Shown: in pieces, positions 25,398-33,371 of the stretch | Layout of the letters: each line of letters starts with the position of its first letter | How positions within the stretch are numbered: the stretch's first letter is position 1 | Assembly (NCBI GenBank): GCA_963838035.1 | Contig: CAWIPM010000001.1 | Coordinates: 112,679-176,678 of the forward strand | Length of the DNA: 64,000 bases | DNA from: CAVVNN01 sp963838035 | Lineage (GTDB): Bacteria; Actinomycetota; Thermoleophilia; Solirubrobacterales; 70-9 | Reading direction: 5' to 3' | The notes under the pieces: generated by a model | Databases searched by the model: none | Seen by the model: the letters and a program-made list of their open reading frames with translations, nothing else | What the model was told of the DNA's origin: nothing | Position numbers and translations under genes: made by a program

Positions 25398-25745
25398 ATG
25401 AGCGCTCTTCGCAATTCCTCATGTCCTGTCTGCCGCACGGCCGAGGTGGTCTGCGGAAAGTGGACGTTGCTGTTGATCCGCGACCTGGCCGAGGGCTCCA
25501 GCCGCTTCTGCGAGCTGGAGCGATCGCTGGAGGGGATCAGCCCGCGCACGCTCTCGCTGCGGCTGCGGGCGCTGGAAGAGGAGGAGATCGTCGAGCGCCA
25601 CACCTTCCCCGAGGTGCCGCCACGGGTCGAGTACGCGCTGACCGAGAAGGGGGAGGCGCTGGTGCCGCTGATCGAGGACATGCGCCGCTACGGCACCCGC
25701 TGGCTCGCCCTCGAGGGCGCCGAGGCGGCGCCCGCCGCGGTTTAG
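25398..25745 (+). CDS. HxlR-family winged-helix transcriptional regulator
   Basis: 115 residues. The HxlR signature is complete: a cysteine-containing N-terminus (CPVCRTAEVVCGKWTLLLIRDL), RFCELERSLEGISPRTLSLRLRALEE as the recognition helix region, and EYALTEKGEALVPLI as the wing. Members often sense electrophiles or redox changes through the N-terminal cysteine. It has an inverted repeat in its promoter. The target gene is not evident; the following gene starts 78 bases later on the same strand. Confidence 0.9.
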   Translation: MSALRNSSCPVCRTAEVVCGKWTLLLIRDLAEGSSRFCELERSLEGISPRTLSLRLRALEEEEIVERHTFPEVPPRVEYALTEKGEALVPLIEDMRRYGTRWLALEGAEAAPAAV

Positions 25746-25823
25746 AACGAACGTCCAGAGACCGGTTCCTGCAAGGCGTCGTGCAGGTGCAGGAGCGCTT
25801 CCGGCCGGCCGGAAGCGTGGAGC

Positions 25824-27417
25824 GTGCGTGACTTCCTCCTCAACGAGGCGCTGAAGCGGCTGGCCGCCGAGGCGGCGACCCACCTCAGCGCCCTGGTCGC
25901 CGAGGGCGAGCAGATCCCCTTCGACATCGCCGAGGAGCAGGGCGCGGGCTCCCCCTTCTACAGCTACGCGCCGCTGACCTCTCGCTTCGTGCTGGAGCGC
26001 GAGCGCGAGCTGCGAGGGCCTGCGCTCCTTCGAGCCCGCCCGCGACGCGGTCGCCGAGGCCGGCGTCGCCGCTCCATATTTGGAGGCCCGCGGCGAGGCC
26101 GTCCCCTCCGACCCCGGCGAGCGCGCCGCCCGCATGCTGACGATCTTCATCGCCTCCCTCTGGGACGGCTGCACCGAGTTCTCGCTCGACCGCGCTCGCC
26201 TCAACGGCGCCCTCGCGGTGCTCGACGCCGAGGCCCGCGACGTGCACGAGGCCGACGTCCTGATCGCGCCAATCGTCGGACTGCGGATGCCCGCGGCACG
26301 GCTGCAGCTGCCCCATGGCGTGCGCATCGTGCGCGCCGACACGATCGACGCCCCGGTCGAGGCGATGCGCAGCGAGGGCATGGGCCGCACCGCCTGGGAG
26401 CCCCAGTTCCTGGCGCTCGCCGAGCAGAACGGCGAAGCAGGGGGCGCCGAGGTGGCGCTGCACCAGCTGCATGAGCTGATCAGCGTGATGCGACTCTTCA
26501 AGGCGGGAGGGGTCGGGCTCGGCCCCTACGCCTTCGCCCCGACCGGCGAGGGCCGCTGGCGGCGGATCGCCACCGGCGCCCCCGCAGCGCGCCCCGGCGG
26601 CTACGCGCTGAGCGAGGCCGAGGCGAGCGAGCTGGCAGCCCTCGCGGGCGACCTCGAGGCTCGCCCCGACCCGGATGCCGCCCTCACCTGGGCGGTCGAC
26701 CGCTTCGAGCTGGGCTGCGGGCGCGAGAGCGCGCTCGAAGGCCTCAGCGACCACCTGCTGGCGCTGCGCGCCGTGCTCGAGGGGCACGGCCCGGTCGGCG
26801 CCTCGCTGCCGATGCGCGCCGCGGCGCTGATCGCGGACGACTCGTTCGACCGGGTGGAGGCCCGTGCGCGGGTCGAGCACGCCCTCGAGCTGGAGCGCTC
26901 GCTGATGAACGGCGCCCGGTCCAACCAGGAGGCGCTCGAGCTGGCGCGGTGGTTGGAGGGGGGCGTGCGGATCGTGCTGCGCGAGGCCGCCCTCGGGGAG
27001 CTGGGCGCCGACATCGGCGCCGCCGCCGACGAGACCCTGATCGCCACCGGCCTCGAAGGCGGGGACATCGAGATCGCGGTCGCCGTACCCATTGCAAACC
27101 CCCATGTGTCCGCAGTCGAAGGCGAGGACATGGGCGAAATCGATTCAGAGGTCCCACCCGAGGAGGACTACATGGAGCAGGACACCCGCATCATGGAGCC
27201 GGTACCGGAGGAAGACGAGATCCGGATCACCGCCACCAACTGGCTCGACGAGGTCTCAGTTGACGAGAGCACGCTGGACTTCCCGGCGGTCGAGGACGAC
27301 CTGTCCCACCGCGAGCGGGTCGACACCCCCCGCGTCCGCCACCTCTTCCCGGTCCCCGAGGACGCCGACTGGGAGGTCCGCGAGCTCGAGTACGACCACT
27401 ACCGCCGCGCCGGCTGA
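25824..27417 (+). CDS. conserved hypothetical protein, one frameshift
   Basis: Unknown function, about 530 residues if repaired. The first 65 residues from the GTG at 25824 (RDFLLNEALKRLAAEAATHL) run in one frame. Near 26008 the frame moves by one base and continues CEGLRSFEPARDAVAEAGVA to the stop at 27417. The middle is a mixed alpha/beta region rich in Ala, Glu and Arg. The C-terminus (about 430-530) is strongly acidic, ends ELEYDHYRRAG and contains MEQDTRIMEPVPEEDEIR. No catalytic motif is recognised. The single frame change is probably a sequence error because both halves have normal coding character. Confidence 0.5.
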
Positions 27418-27526
27418 CGGCCCCTGGCGCTGCGCATCTCGGCGTCCTCGGTCGCTCGCGTGCAGAGCACGCCACGCGCCCTGCGTCCTCGAGCTGCTTG
27501 GCCAGGCGCCGTCAGCCGATCGATTC

Positions 27527-27892
27527 TTAGGGAAGGTGGCGGACCCGGTTTCGCAGGGCGTCGTCGGCTGGGTTTGCCTCGAGCAGCTCCTTCAGGGTCT
27601 TGACCCACAGCGGGATCGAGGCCTTGTTGCGGGGCATAGTGGCGTCACTGGTGAAGACCAGGCCGTAGTGCTCCTCACCCGAAGCCTGTACCTGGTTATG
27701 GATCAGCTGGAAGTCGAGCACGTCGTTTGTGACCACGGCCCGCTTCTCGGCGGCCATGCGGCGGACGATCTCGCGGTTGGCGACCGTCTCCAGGTCGGGT
27801 CGATCGCTCTTGATTGCCTGGACATCGAAGTCCTTGGCGAGCAGTTCGCGAGCGATCCGCGGGGAGATCATCTCGTCGAGCAGAAGCTTCAA
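27527..27892 (-). CDS. DUF5615 PIN-like toxin of a toxin-antitoxin pair
   Basis: 121 residues. The N-terminal MKLLLDEMISPRIARELLAK and the central VVTNDVLDF are the acidic, PIN-like motifs of the DUF5615 (Mut7-C-related) family, predicted to be RNases. The GTG/ATG region overlaps the 3' end of the antitoxin gene by 4 bases, in the order antitoxin-toxin. It likely acts on RNA in the cytoplasm when free of its partner. The family activity is predicted, not shown here. Confidence 0.8.
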   Translation of the reverse strand: MKLLLDEMISPRIARELLAKDFDVQAIKSDRPDLETVANREIVRRMAAEKRAVVTNDVLDFQLIHNQVQASGEEHYGLVFTSDATMPRNKASIPLWVKTLKELLEANPADDALRNRVRHLP

Positions 27893-28314
27893 GCAAGCGC
27901 CTCTTGGCCGCGGCGCCAGAGCTCGCGCTCGCGCTCGGCCGCGAGGCGGGAACGGTCGATCAGCTCGTCGACCTCACCCTTGTATTCGCCGTAGTAGCGA
28001 GCCGCTGCCTCCAACTGCTCGACGGGGATCTCGAGGTAGGAAGCGGCCTCCTCGACGGAGCCTCCGTTCTGGCGAATGGTCGTGATCGCATCGGCGACGT
28101 CGAGGCGAGAGCCGAGCAGGGCCGGCCGGCGGCCGGCGGCGCCCTCGCGGAAGTAGATCAGCGGATGCTCGTCCTGGCGAATGCCCTCGTCGATGTAGCG
28201 CTCGGCTAGGGCCGTCTGGCCGGCGGACGACTCGGCGGCGTGATCTTTGAGACGCTTCACGGTGATCGGGTCGAAGCGAAAGCTGACACTCTGCTTGCTC
28301 TGTCCACGGGCCAT
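27889..28314 (-). CDS. antitoxin: ribbon-helix-helix-like N-terminus with DUF433-like C-terminus
   Basis: 141 residues. The N-terminus (QSKQSVSFRFDPITVKRLKD) resembles a ribbon-helix-helix DNA-binding strand and helix. The central part (SRLDVADAITTIRQNGGSVE and EEAASYLEIPVEQLEAAARY) resembles the DUF433 helix-turn-helix found in antitoxins of DUF5615 toxins. The C-terminal helix is charged and probably binds the toxin. Having both DNA-binding-like modules in one chain is somewhat unusual. It is the first gene of the pair and is preceded by a repeated operator-like sequence. Confidence 0.75.
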   Translation of the reverse strand: MARGQSKQSVSFRFDPITVKRLKDHAAESSAGQTALAERYIDEGIRQDEHPLIYFREGAAGRRPALLGSRLDVADAITTIRQNGGSVEEAASYLEIPVEQLEAAARYYGEYKGEVDELIDRSRLAAERERELWRRGQEALA

Positions 28315-28331
28315 GGTCCATCCTCCGTATT

Positions 28332-28353
28332 GCTATGTATAGCGAAGTATAGC
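28332..28353 (-). promoter_or_regulatory. operator-like repeats upstream of the antitoxin gene
   Basis: GCTATGTATAGC (28332-28343) is a near-perfect palindrome, and its right half GTATAGC recurs at 28347-28353, exactly 10 bases on, so both lie on one face of the helix. This is the usual layout of ribbon-helix-helix operators. It lies 18-39 bases before the antitoxin start. Confidence 0.55.
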
Positions 28354-28371
28354 TTGTGATTTGAGACCGGT

Positions 28372-28410
28372 GCAACGCGTTGTCTATCTATGGCATCGAA
28401 AACGCGTTGC
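28372..28410. terminator. inverted repeat between the antitoxin promoter and the ArsA-type genes
   Basis: GCAACGCGTT (28372-28381) and AACGCGTTGC (28401-28410) are perfect inverted copies with a 19-base loop. Placed 22 bases after the stop of the reverse-strand ArsA-type gene, it may terminate that operon. No U tract is visible, so a regulatory palindrome (each arm contains the self-complementary AACGCGTT) is an alternative. Confidence 0.4.
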
Positions 28411-28432
28411 AGGGGACCTCAGCGGACCTTGA

Positions 28433-29584
28433 TCAGGCGCGGCCGGCGGCGAGCGCGATGCGCTCCTCGCCGGTGGCGAATAGGTAGCGATTGATCTCAG
28501 CCAGGCCGGCGAGATCGTGGACGTCCTCGTCGAGGTAGGGGACGCGGATCACAGCCTTGGTTCGCAGCTCGGCCACCAACCGCTCGATGTTGCGCGCGTC
28601 GCGCTCTGCCAGCGCCTGGTAGTCGGAGAAGTTGGCCGCCACCCGCTGCGCCAGCTCCTCGTCGCCGAGCCGCTCGGCGAGCGCCCCCGGCAGGTCGGTC
28701 GTGTCGCCCCGCAGCCGCTCGGCCGGGTAGTGGACCTTGTTGACGACGACGCCACCGAAGTGGAGCTTTGCCTCGACCAACTTGCGGTGGAAGTAGACGG
28801 CCTCGTCGACCGGTTCGCCCTGGGGGCCGCAGATGACGAGGAAGCAGGTGCGGCGGTCGGCGAGCAGGCTGTCGACCCGCTTGGCGCGGGCCTGGAAGCC
28901 GTCGATCATGCCGCTGAAGGCGTTGAAGAACTCGGCCAGGTCGGCGATCAGGTCGAAGCCGACGAGCCGCTTGAACACCGAGAGTGCCACCGACGCGCCG
29001 CGCCCGGCGACCCGCGCAGCCAGCCCGGTCGGGCGCATGAACATTCGCAGCGAGCGGCCTTCGATGAACTGCATCAGGCGGCGGGGAGCGTCGAGGAAGT
29101 CGAGCGCGTTGCGGGTCGGTGGCGTGTCGAGGACGAGTAGGTCGAAGCGGCCCTCGGTGTGCAGCTCGAACAGCTTCTCCATCGCCATGTACTCCTGCGA
29201 TCCGGCGAGCGCGCTGGAGATCTGCTGGTAGATGCGGTTGCCTAGGACGCGGTCGCGCGCCTCCTCGTCGGGCGCCTGGCGGGCGACCAGCTCATCGAAG
29301 GTCGCCTTCGCGTCGAGCATCATCGCCCACAGCTCCCCCTCTATCTCGATGCCCTGGGCCTCGAACAGGCTCGGGTCGACCCGCCTCGCCTCGTTGCCCA
29401 GCTCCTTCAGGCCGAGCGAGTCGGCGAGCCGTTTCGCGGGGTCGATCGTGAGCACGCAGACCTTGAGGCCGCGCGCCGCCATCCCGGTGGCGATCGCCGC
29501 CGAGGTCGTCGTCTTGCCGACTCCTCCCGAGCCGGCGCAGACGCAGATGCCCTTGCCGTCGAGGATGTCGCCGAGCGCCGGCAT
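28433..29584 (-). CDS. ArsA/Get3-type ATPase, second of a pair
   Basis: 383 residues from the ATG at 29584. Deviant Walker A GSGGVGKTT near the N-terminus, LTIDPAKRLADSLGL (switch I region) and VLDTPPTRNALDFLDAP (switch II) identify the ArsA/Get3 class of P-loop ATPases. Actinobacteria carry such pairs (Rv3679-Rv3680 in Mycobacterium tuberculosis) without an arsenite pump. The start overlaps the stop of the first ATPase gene. The two chains may form a heterodimer; substrate unknown. Confidence 0.85.
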   Translation of the reverse strand: MPALGDILDGKGICVCAGSGGVGKTTTSAAIATGMAARGLKVCVLTIDPAKRLADSLGLKELGNEARRVDPSLFEAQGIEIEGELWAMMLDAKATFDELVARQAPDEEARDRVLGNRIYQQISSALAGSQEYMAMEKLFELHTEGRFDLLVLDTPPTRNALDFLDAPRRLMQFIEGRSLRMFMRPTGLAARVAGRGASVALSVFKRLVGFDLIADLAEFFNAFSGMIDGFQARAKRVDSLLADRRTCFLVICGPQGEPVDEAVYFHRKLVEAKLHFGGVVVNKVHYPAERLRGDTTDLPGALAERLGDEELAQRVAANFSDYQALAERDARNIERLVAELRTKAVIRVPYLDEDVHDLAGLAEINRYLFATGEERIALAAGRA

Positions 29585-30504
29585 CAGCCGAGCCTGCGCG
29601 AGAGCCGGCGCGCTGCCTCGACCCCCAGCTCGGGCTCGAAGAGGAAGGGCAGCGTCTTCACCGGTGCCTGCACCCGGCGGCGAAGGCGGGCGAGCTGGGC
29701 GCGTTGTGAGCGGGCTCGGTTGTGCTCGGAGAGCGCCGCTCTGGCGGCCGCGCGAACGGCGCCGTTCTGCTTCTGCGCCAGCACGCCGAGGCGCTCCGCC
29801 TCGGCCTTGGAGAAGCGCTCCGGGTAAAGGCCGTTCATGTAGACGCGATCGACGGCGATTCCGACGTCCGTGCGCAGATCGTGCTCCAGGGCAGCGGTCT
29901 CGTTGACCGGCATCTCTTCGGGAAGTGCGACGATCGCCGTCCCCGTGTAGTCGTGGTCGGTGATGAAGCGGTCGAGGGTCTTGGCCTGCGAGTGGATCGG
30001 GCCGACGCGCGCGATCGAGGCGAAGGTGCGCGGAGTCTGCAGGAAGCCGATCCCGTGCCCGGTTGCCGGAGCGTCGACGATCACCAGGTCGTACTTGCGC
30101 CCGCTCTTCACCTTGCGATCGAGCTGGGCAAGCTCCCAGATCTTGCCGATCGTGACCAGCTCCTTGAGGCCCGGGGTGGCGGCGGCCAGGTAGTTGAAAA
30201 TGCGGCTTCTGAACAGCATGTCGCGCATTGCCCTCACCTTGAGCTGGAGCAGGACGTACTCGCGCATCGACTCGTCGGTGTCGATCGAGATCGTCCACAG
30301 GTCCTTCTCCATCTCGATCTCGTGGAAGCCGACTCTCGTGTGGTCGAAGATGCGCGAGGCGCTCTCCTGCGAGGCGACCTCACAGACGATCGTGCGCTTG
30401 CCTTCGGCGGCGGCGCGCAGCCCGAGGGCGACGGCGACGGTGGTCTTGCCGACGCCGCCCTTGCCGGTTACGAAGACAACCCTCTTGTCGAGCAGCTCTG
30501 GCAC
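29584..30504 (-). CDS. ArsA/Get3-type ATPase, first of a pair
   Basis: 306 residues from the GTG at 30504, chosen because PELLDKRVVFVTGKGGVGKTT is the normal family start. Walker A GKGGVGKTT, VIVDAPATGHGIGFLQTPRTF (switch II) and a C-terminal charged helix are present. It is upstream of and translationally coupled to the second ATPase gene. The 74-base gap to the divergent parA gene must hold both promoters. Confidence 0.85.
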   Translation of the reverse strand: MPELLDKRVVFVTGKGGVGKTTVAVALGLRAAAEGKRTIVCEVASQESASRIFDHTRVGFHEIEMEKDLWTISIDTDESMREYVLLQLKVRAMRDMLFRSRIFNYLAAATPGLKELVTIGKIWELAQLDRKVKSGRKYDLVIVDAPATGHGIGFLQTPRTFASIARVGPIHSQAKTLDRFITDHDYTGTAIVALPEEMPVNETAALEHDLRTDVGIAVDRVYMNGLYPERFSKAEAERLGVLAQKQNGAVRAAARAALSEHNRARSQRAQLARLRRRVQAPVKTLPFLFEPELGVEAARRLSRRLG

Positions 30505-30578
30505 AGGGGGATTGGGGCAATTCCTAGCAATTTCGGGAAGCGGCAGGAAAAGCAGGCGGTCATACGAATATCCGCGCA

Positions 30579-31652
30579 ATGGGATTTCTAAGCCGCAAGA
30601 CCAAGAACGCGACCCAGGTCGTCGAGGAGCCGCATCCGATTGTGGAGGAGCTGGCGCGGATGGAAGAAGCCGTTCCCGAGCGCCCGCCCGCGGGTCCTGT
30701 CGCGGAGGACGGCCCCTCGTCCTCGCAAGCTGCGGGCGAGGCACCACCCTCCACGCCACCCGCGGGTGAGGCGTCTACCGCCCCCAGCGCTACCGGGGTG
30801 GAGGAGCCGGAGCGCTTCATGCCGCGCGACTTGATCGCTCCCTCTCGCCATGAGGTTGCTGTGGAGGAGCCTGCCGCTGAGGTTGCCACCAAGCACGCGG
30901 AGGTGATCGCCTTCGCCAACCAGAAGGGTGGGGTGGCAAAGACGACCACGACGCTCAACCTTGCCGTGGCCTTTGCCGAGTCGGGGTACCGGGTGCTCTG
31001 CATCGACCTGGATCCGCAGGGGAACCTGACGATGAGCCAGGGGATCGATCCCGACAAGGTGGAGAAAAGCCTCTACGACGTGCTCGTCAACGACATGCCG
31101 ATCAGCGAGATCATCCAGCACCGCGAGATCGACATCGCGGTTGCCTCGATCGACCTGGCGGGCGCCGAGATCGCGATGAGCACCAAGATCGGCCGCGAGC
31201 GCTCGCTCGAGAAAGCACTTAAAGAGGTCTCCGGCGACTACGACTTCGTCTGCATCGACACTCCCCCAAGCCTCGGGCTGCTGACGATCAACGCCCTGAC
31301 GGCGGCGAGCAAGGTGATCGTCCCCGTCCAGTGCGAGTATCTGTCGATGCGCGGGCTGGTCCAGCTCCAGAACACGCTGAAGATGATCCAGGAGAACCTC
31401 AACCCGGACGTCAAGATCGAGGGCATCCTGCCGACGATGCTCGACTCGCGCACCGTCCATGCCAAGGAGGCGGTGGAGATCCTCGAGGAGAACTTCGGCG
31501 ACCTCGTCTTCAAGTCGCGGATCAAAAAGGCGATCAAATTCGCCGAGGCCCCGGTAAAAGGCGCCAGCGTGCTCAAGTACGATTCCGGCAGCAGCGCCGC
31601 GAACTACTACCGGGAGCTGGCGAAGGAGGTCTTGGCCCATGAGTCGGCGTAA
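30579..31652 (+). CDS. parA: ParA/Soj-type ATPase with disordered N-terminal extension
   Basis: 357 residues. The first 100 are a Pro/Ala/Ser-rich disordered extension containing a segment shared with the FtsZ encoded next. The ATPase starts at about 105 with Walker A QKGGVAKTTTTLN, then CIDLDPQGNLT (Walker A'), FVCIDTPPSLGLLT (Walker B) and VPVQCEYLSMRGL. No ParB gene follows; instead ftsZ overlaps by 14 bases. This suggests a role in positioning FtsZ or another cargo rather than chromosome partition. It diverges from the ArsA-type pair. Confidence 0.88.
   Translation: MGFLSRKTKNATQVVEEPHPIVEELARMEEAVPERPPAGPVAEDGPSSSQAAGEAPPSTPPAGEASTAPSATGVEEPERFMPRDLIAPSRHEVAVEEPAAEVATKHAEVIAFANQKGGVAKTTTTLNLAVAFAESGYRVLCIDLDPQGNLTMSQGIDPDKVEKSLYDVLVNDMPISEIIQHREIDIAVASIDLAGAEIAMSTKIGRERSLEKALKEVSGDYDFVCIDTPPSLGLLTINALTAASKVIVPVQCEYLSMRGLVQLQNTLKMIQENLNPDVKIEGILPTMLDSRTVHAKEAVEILEENFGDLVFKSRIKKAIKFAEAPVKGASVLKYDSGSSAANYYRELAKEVLAHESA
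30680..30740 (+). repeat. 61-bp exact repeat, copy in parA
   Basis: Identical over 61 bases to 31716-31776 in ftsZ (spacing 1036), and in the same reading frame, encoding RPPAGPVAEDGPSSSQAAGE. Weaker similarity continues about 45 bases further (TPPAGEAST versus TPPAEEAFT). It codes for part of a disordered N-terminal tail in both proteins. Confidence 0.9.
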
Positions 31653-33018
31653 GCGGGCGAGTATGCGCGAGGGCCCCCTCGCCGATCTCTTCCGCTCGAC
31701 CTCCGACGATTCAGCGCGCCCGCCCGCGGGTCCTGTCGCGGAGGACGGCCCCTCGTCCTCGCAAGCTGCGGGCGAGAGCCCCTCATCCACGCCACCCGCG
31801 GAAGAGGCGTTTACAGCTCCGGGACCGGGGGAGTCGGCTCTCGAAGAGCAGCAGCATGAGACGCCTCCCGAGCGCTTGAAGCGGGTCTTCTCCGAGGAGC
31901 CGCGACGCGAGGAGTCCGGGAGCACGCCTCGTTATGGCCGCGAGGAGCCGGCCTACGAGCCGCCCGGCAGCGGCGAGCCCCACCAGCCCGTGATCCGCGT
32001 GGTCGGGGTCGGCGGCGCCGGCGTCAACGCTGTCAATCGGATGGTCGACGCCAGCATTCCCGGGGTCGAGTTCATGGCCGTCAACACCGATCTTCAATCG
32101 CTGCAGCTCTGCGTCGCCGACGTCACGGTCCATATCGGGGGCGAGCAGACCCGGGGCCTGGGCGCCGGGGCCGACCCGGAGGTCGGCCATCGCTCCGCTT
32201 TCGAGGAGCAGGACAAGATCAAGCGCCTGCTGAAGGGCTCCGACATGGTCTTCGTCGCCGCCGGCGCCGGCGGCGGCACGGGCAGCGGTGCCGCGCCCGT
32301 TGTCGCACGCCTCGCACGCGAGGTCGGCGCGCTCACGGTCGGCATCGTCACCAAGCCGTTCAGCTTCGAGGGCAGCCGTCGCGGCAACCAGGCCAACAAG
32401 GGGATCGAGGAGCTGGCGGCCGAGGTCGACACGCTGATCGTCGTTCCCAACGACCGCCTGCTCGACGTGCTCGACCAGCAGACCTCGATGGTCGAGGCCT
32501 TTCAGGTCGCCGACGACGTCCTGCGCCAGGGTGTGCAGGGAATCTCGGACCTGGTGACGCTGCCCGCGGTGATCAACCTCGACTTCGCCGATGTGCGGAC
32601 GATCATGTCCGAGGCGGGACGGGCGCTGCTCGGGATCGGCATGGGCCACGGCGAGGGCCGGGCGCTGCTCGCCGCCGAGAAAGCGATCTCTTCGCCGCTC
32701 CTGGAGACCTCGATGGAGGGGGCGCGCGCGATTCTGCTCTCGATCACCGGCGGGCCGAGCCTCTCGCTCGTCGAGGTCAGCGAGGCGGCCAAGCTGGTCG
32801 GCGAAGCGGCGCATCCCGACGCGAACATCATCTTCGGCGCCAATGTCGACGAGGCGCTGGGCGACCAGATCTGGGTCACCGTGGTAGCAACCCGTTTCGA
32901 CGGTCACACCGCGCCGCCGCGCCGCCCGGACGAGCCGACCATCCGCCGCACGAAGGACGCGGGCCGCGGCCGTCGCGGCGAGCTCGGCATCGACGTTCCC
33001 GAGTTCCTTCCCGGGTAG
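31639..33018 (+). CDS. ftsZ: FtsZ cell-division GTPase with long N-terminal extension
   Basis: 459 residues, about 100 longer at the N-terminus than usual FtsZ. Residues 1-115 are low-complexity and include the segment shared with ParA. The core starts at about 117 (IRVVGVGGAGVNAVNRM), followed by the tubulin signature AGAGGGTGSGAAP, the GTP-binding region and the T7 catalytic loop NLDFADVRTIMSEAG. The C-terminal peptide IDVPEFL is conserved, so it should bind the usual FtsZ partners. GTP-driven polymerisation at midcell is expected. It overlaps parA, and no other division-cluster genes are nearby; it may be the main or a second FtsZ. Confidence 0.93.
   Translation: MSRRKRASMREGPLADLFRSTSDDSARPPAGPVAEDGPSSSQAAGESPSSTPPAEEAFTAPGPGESALEEQQHETPPERLKRVFSEEPRREESGSTPRYGREEPAYEPPGSGEPHQPVIRVVGVGGAGVNAVNRMVDASIPGVEFMAVNTDLQSLQLCVADVTVHIGGEQTRGLGAGADPEVGHRSAFEEQDKIKRLLKGSDMVFVAAGAGGGTGSGAAPVVARLAREVGALTVGIVTKPFSFEGSRRGNQANKGIEELAAEVDTLIVVPNDRLLDVLDQQTSMVEAFQVADDVLRQGVQGISDLVTLPAVINLDFADVRTIMSEAGRALLGIGMGHGEGRALLAAEKAISSPLLETSMEGARAILLSITGGPSLSLVEVSEAAKLVGEAAHPDANIIFGANVDEALGDQIWVTVVATRFDGHTAPPRRPDEPTIRRTKDAGRGRRGELGIDVPEFLPG
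31716..31776 (+). repeat. 61-bp exact repeat, copy in ftsZ
   Basis: Second copy of the repeat at 30680-30740. It keeps the same frame and encodes the same 20-residue stretch in the N-terminal tail of FtsZ. Confidence 0.9.
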
Positions 33019-33043
33019 CAGTCGTCTCGCTGCGTTTGTCCCG

Positions 33044-33343
33044 CTAGCCGGATTCTCCGGGAACGGCGTCGGCCCAATCACGCAGGCGGTCGGCGAGCTG
33101 CGGGGTTCCGGGGCCGACCTCGACGATCATGTCGACCGGGACGTCGGCACGACGGGCGGCGGCGCGGATCGCGTCGGGGGTCGGTGCCTCATAGAGGCAG
33201 TAGGTGCGGCGGCGGTCGGCGCTGAGGAAGGAGAAGAGCCAGCGCACACCCTCGTCGCCGTTGATCTCGTCGATCAGCTCGACGTCCTCGTCGCTGAGGT
33301 CGAGCTGCTCGGCGAAGTTGCGCTCGATCACGTATAGCGCCAT
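33044..33343 (-). CDS. DUF4242 family small protein
   Basis: 99 residues. MALYVIERNFAEQLDLS and the central VRWLFSFLSADRRRTYCLYE with EAPTPDAIRAAA are typical of the DUF4242 family (ferredoxin-like fold, sometimes described as nickel-binding). The gene looks leaderless: a TACGAT box lies exactly 6 bases before the ATG. It faces ftsZ tail to tail with 25 bases between. Confidence 0.85.
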   Translation of the reverse strand: MALYVIERNFAEQLDLSDEDVELIDEINGDEGVRWLFSFLSADRRRTYCLYEAPTPDAIRAAARRADVPVDMIVEVGPGTPQLADRLRDWADAVPGESG

Positions 33344-33371
33344 CGTCCGATCGTAGCGTGGGCTTCAACCC

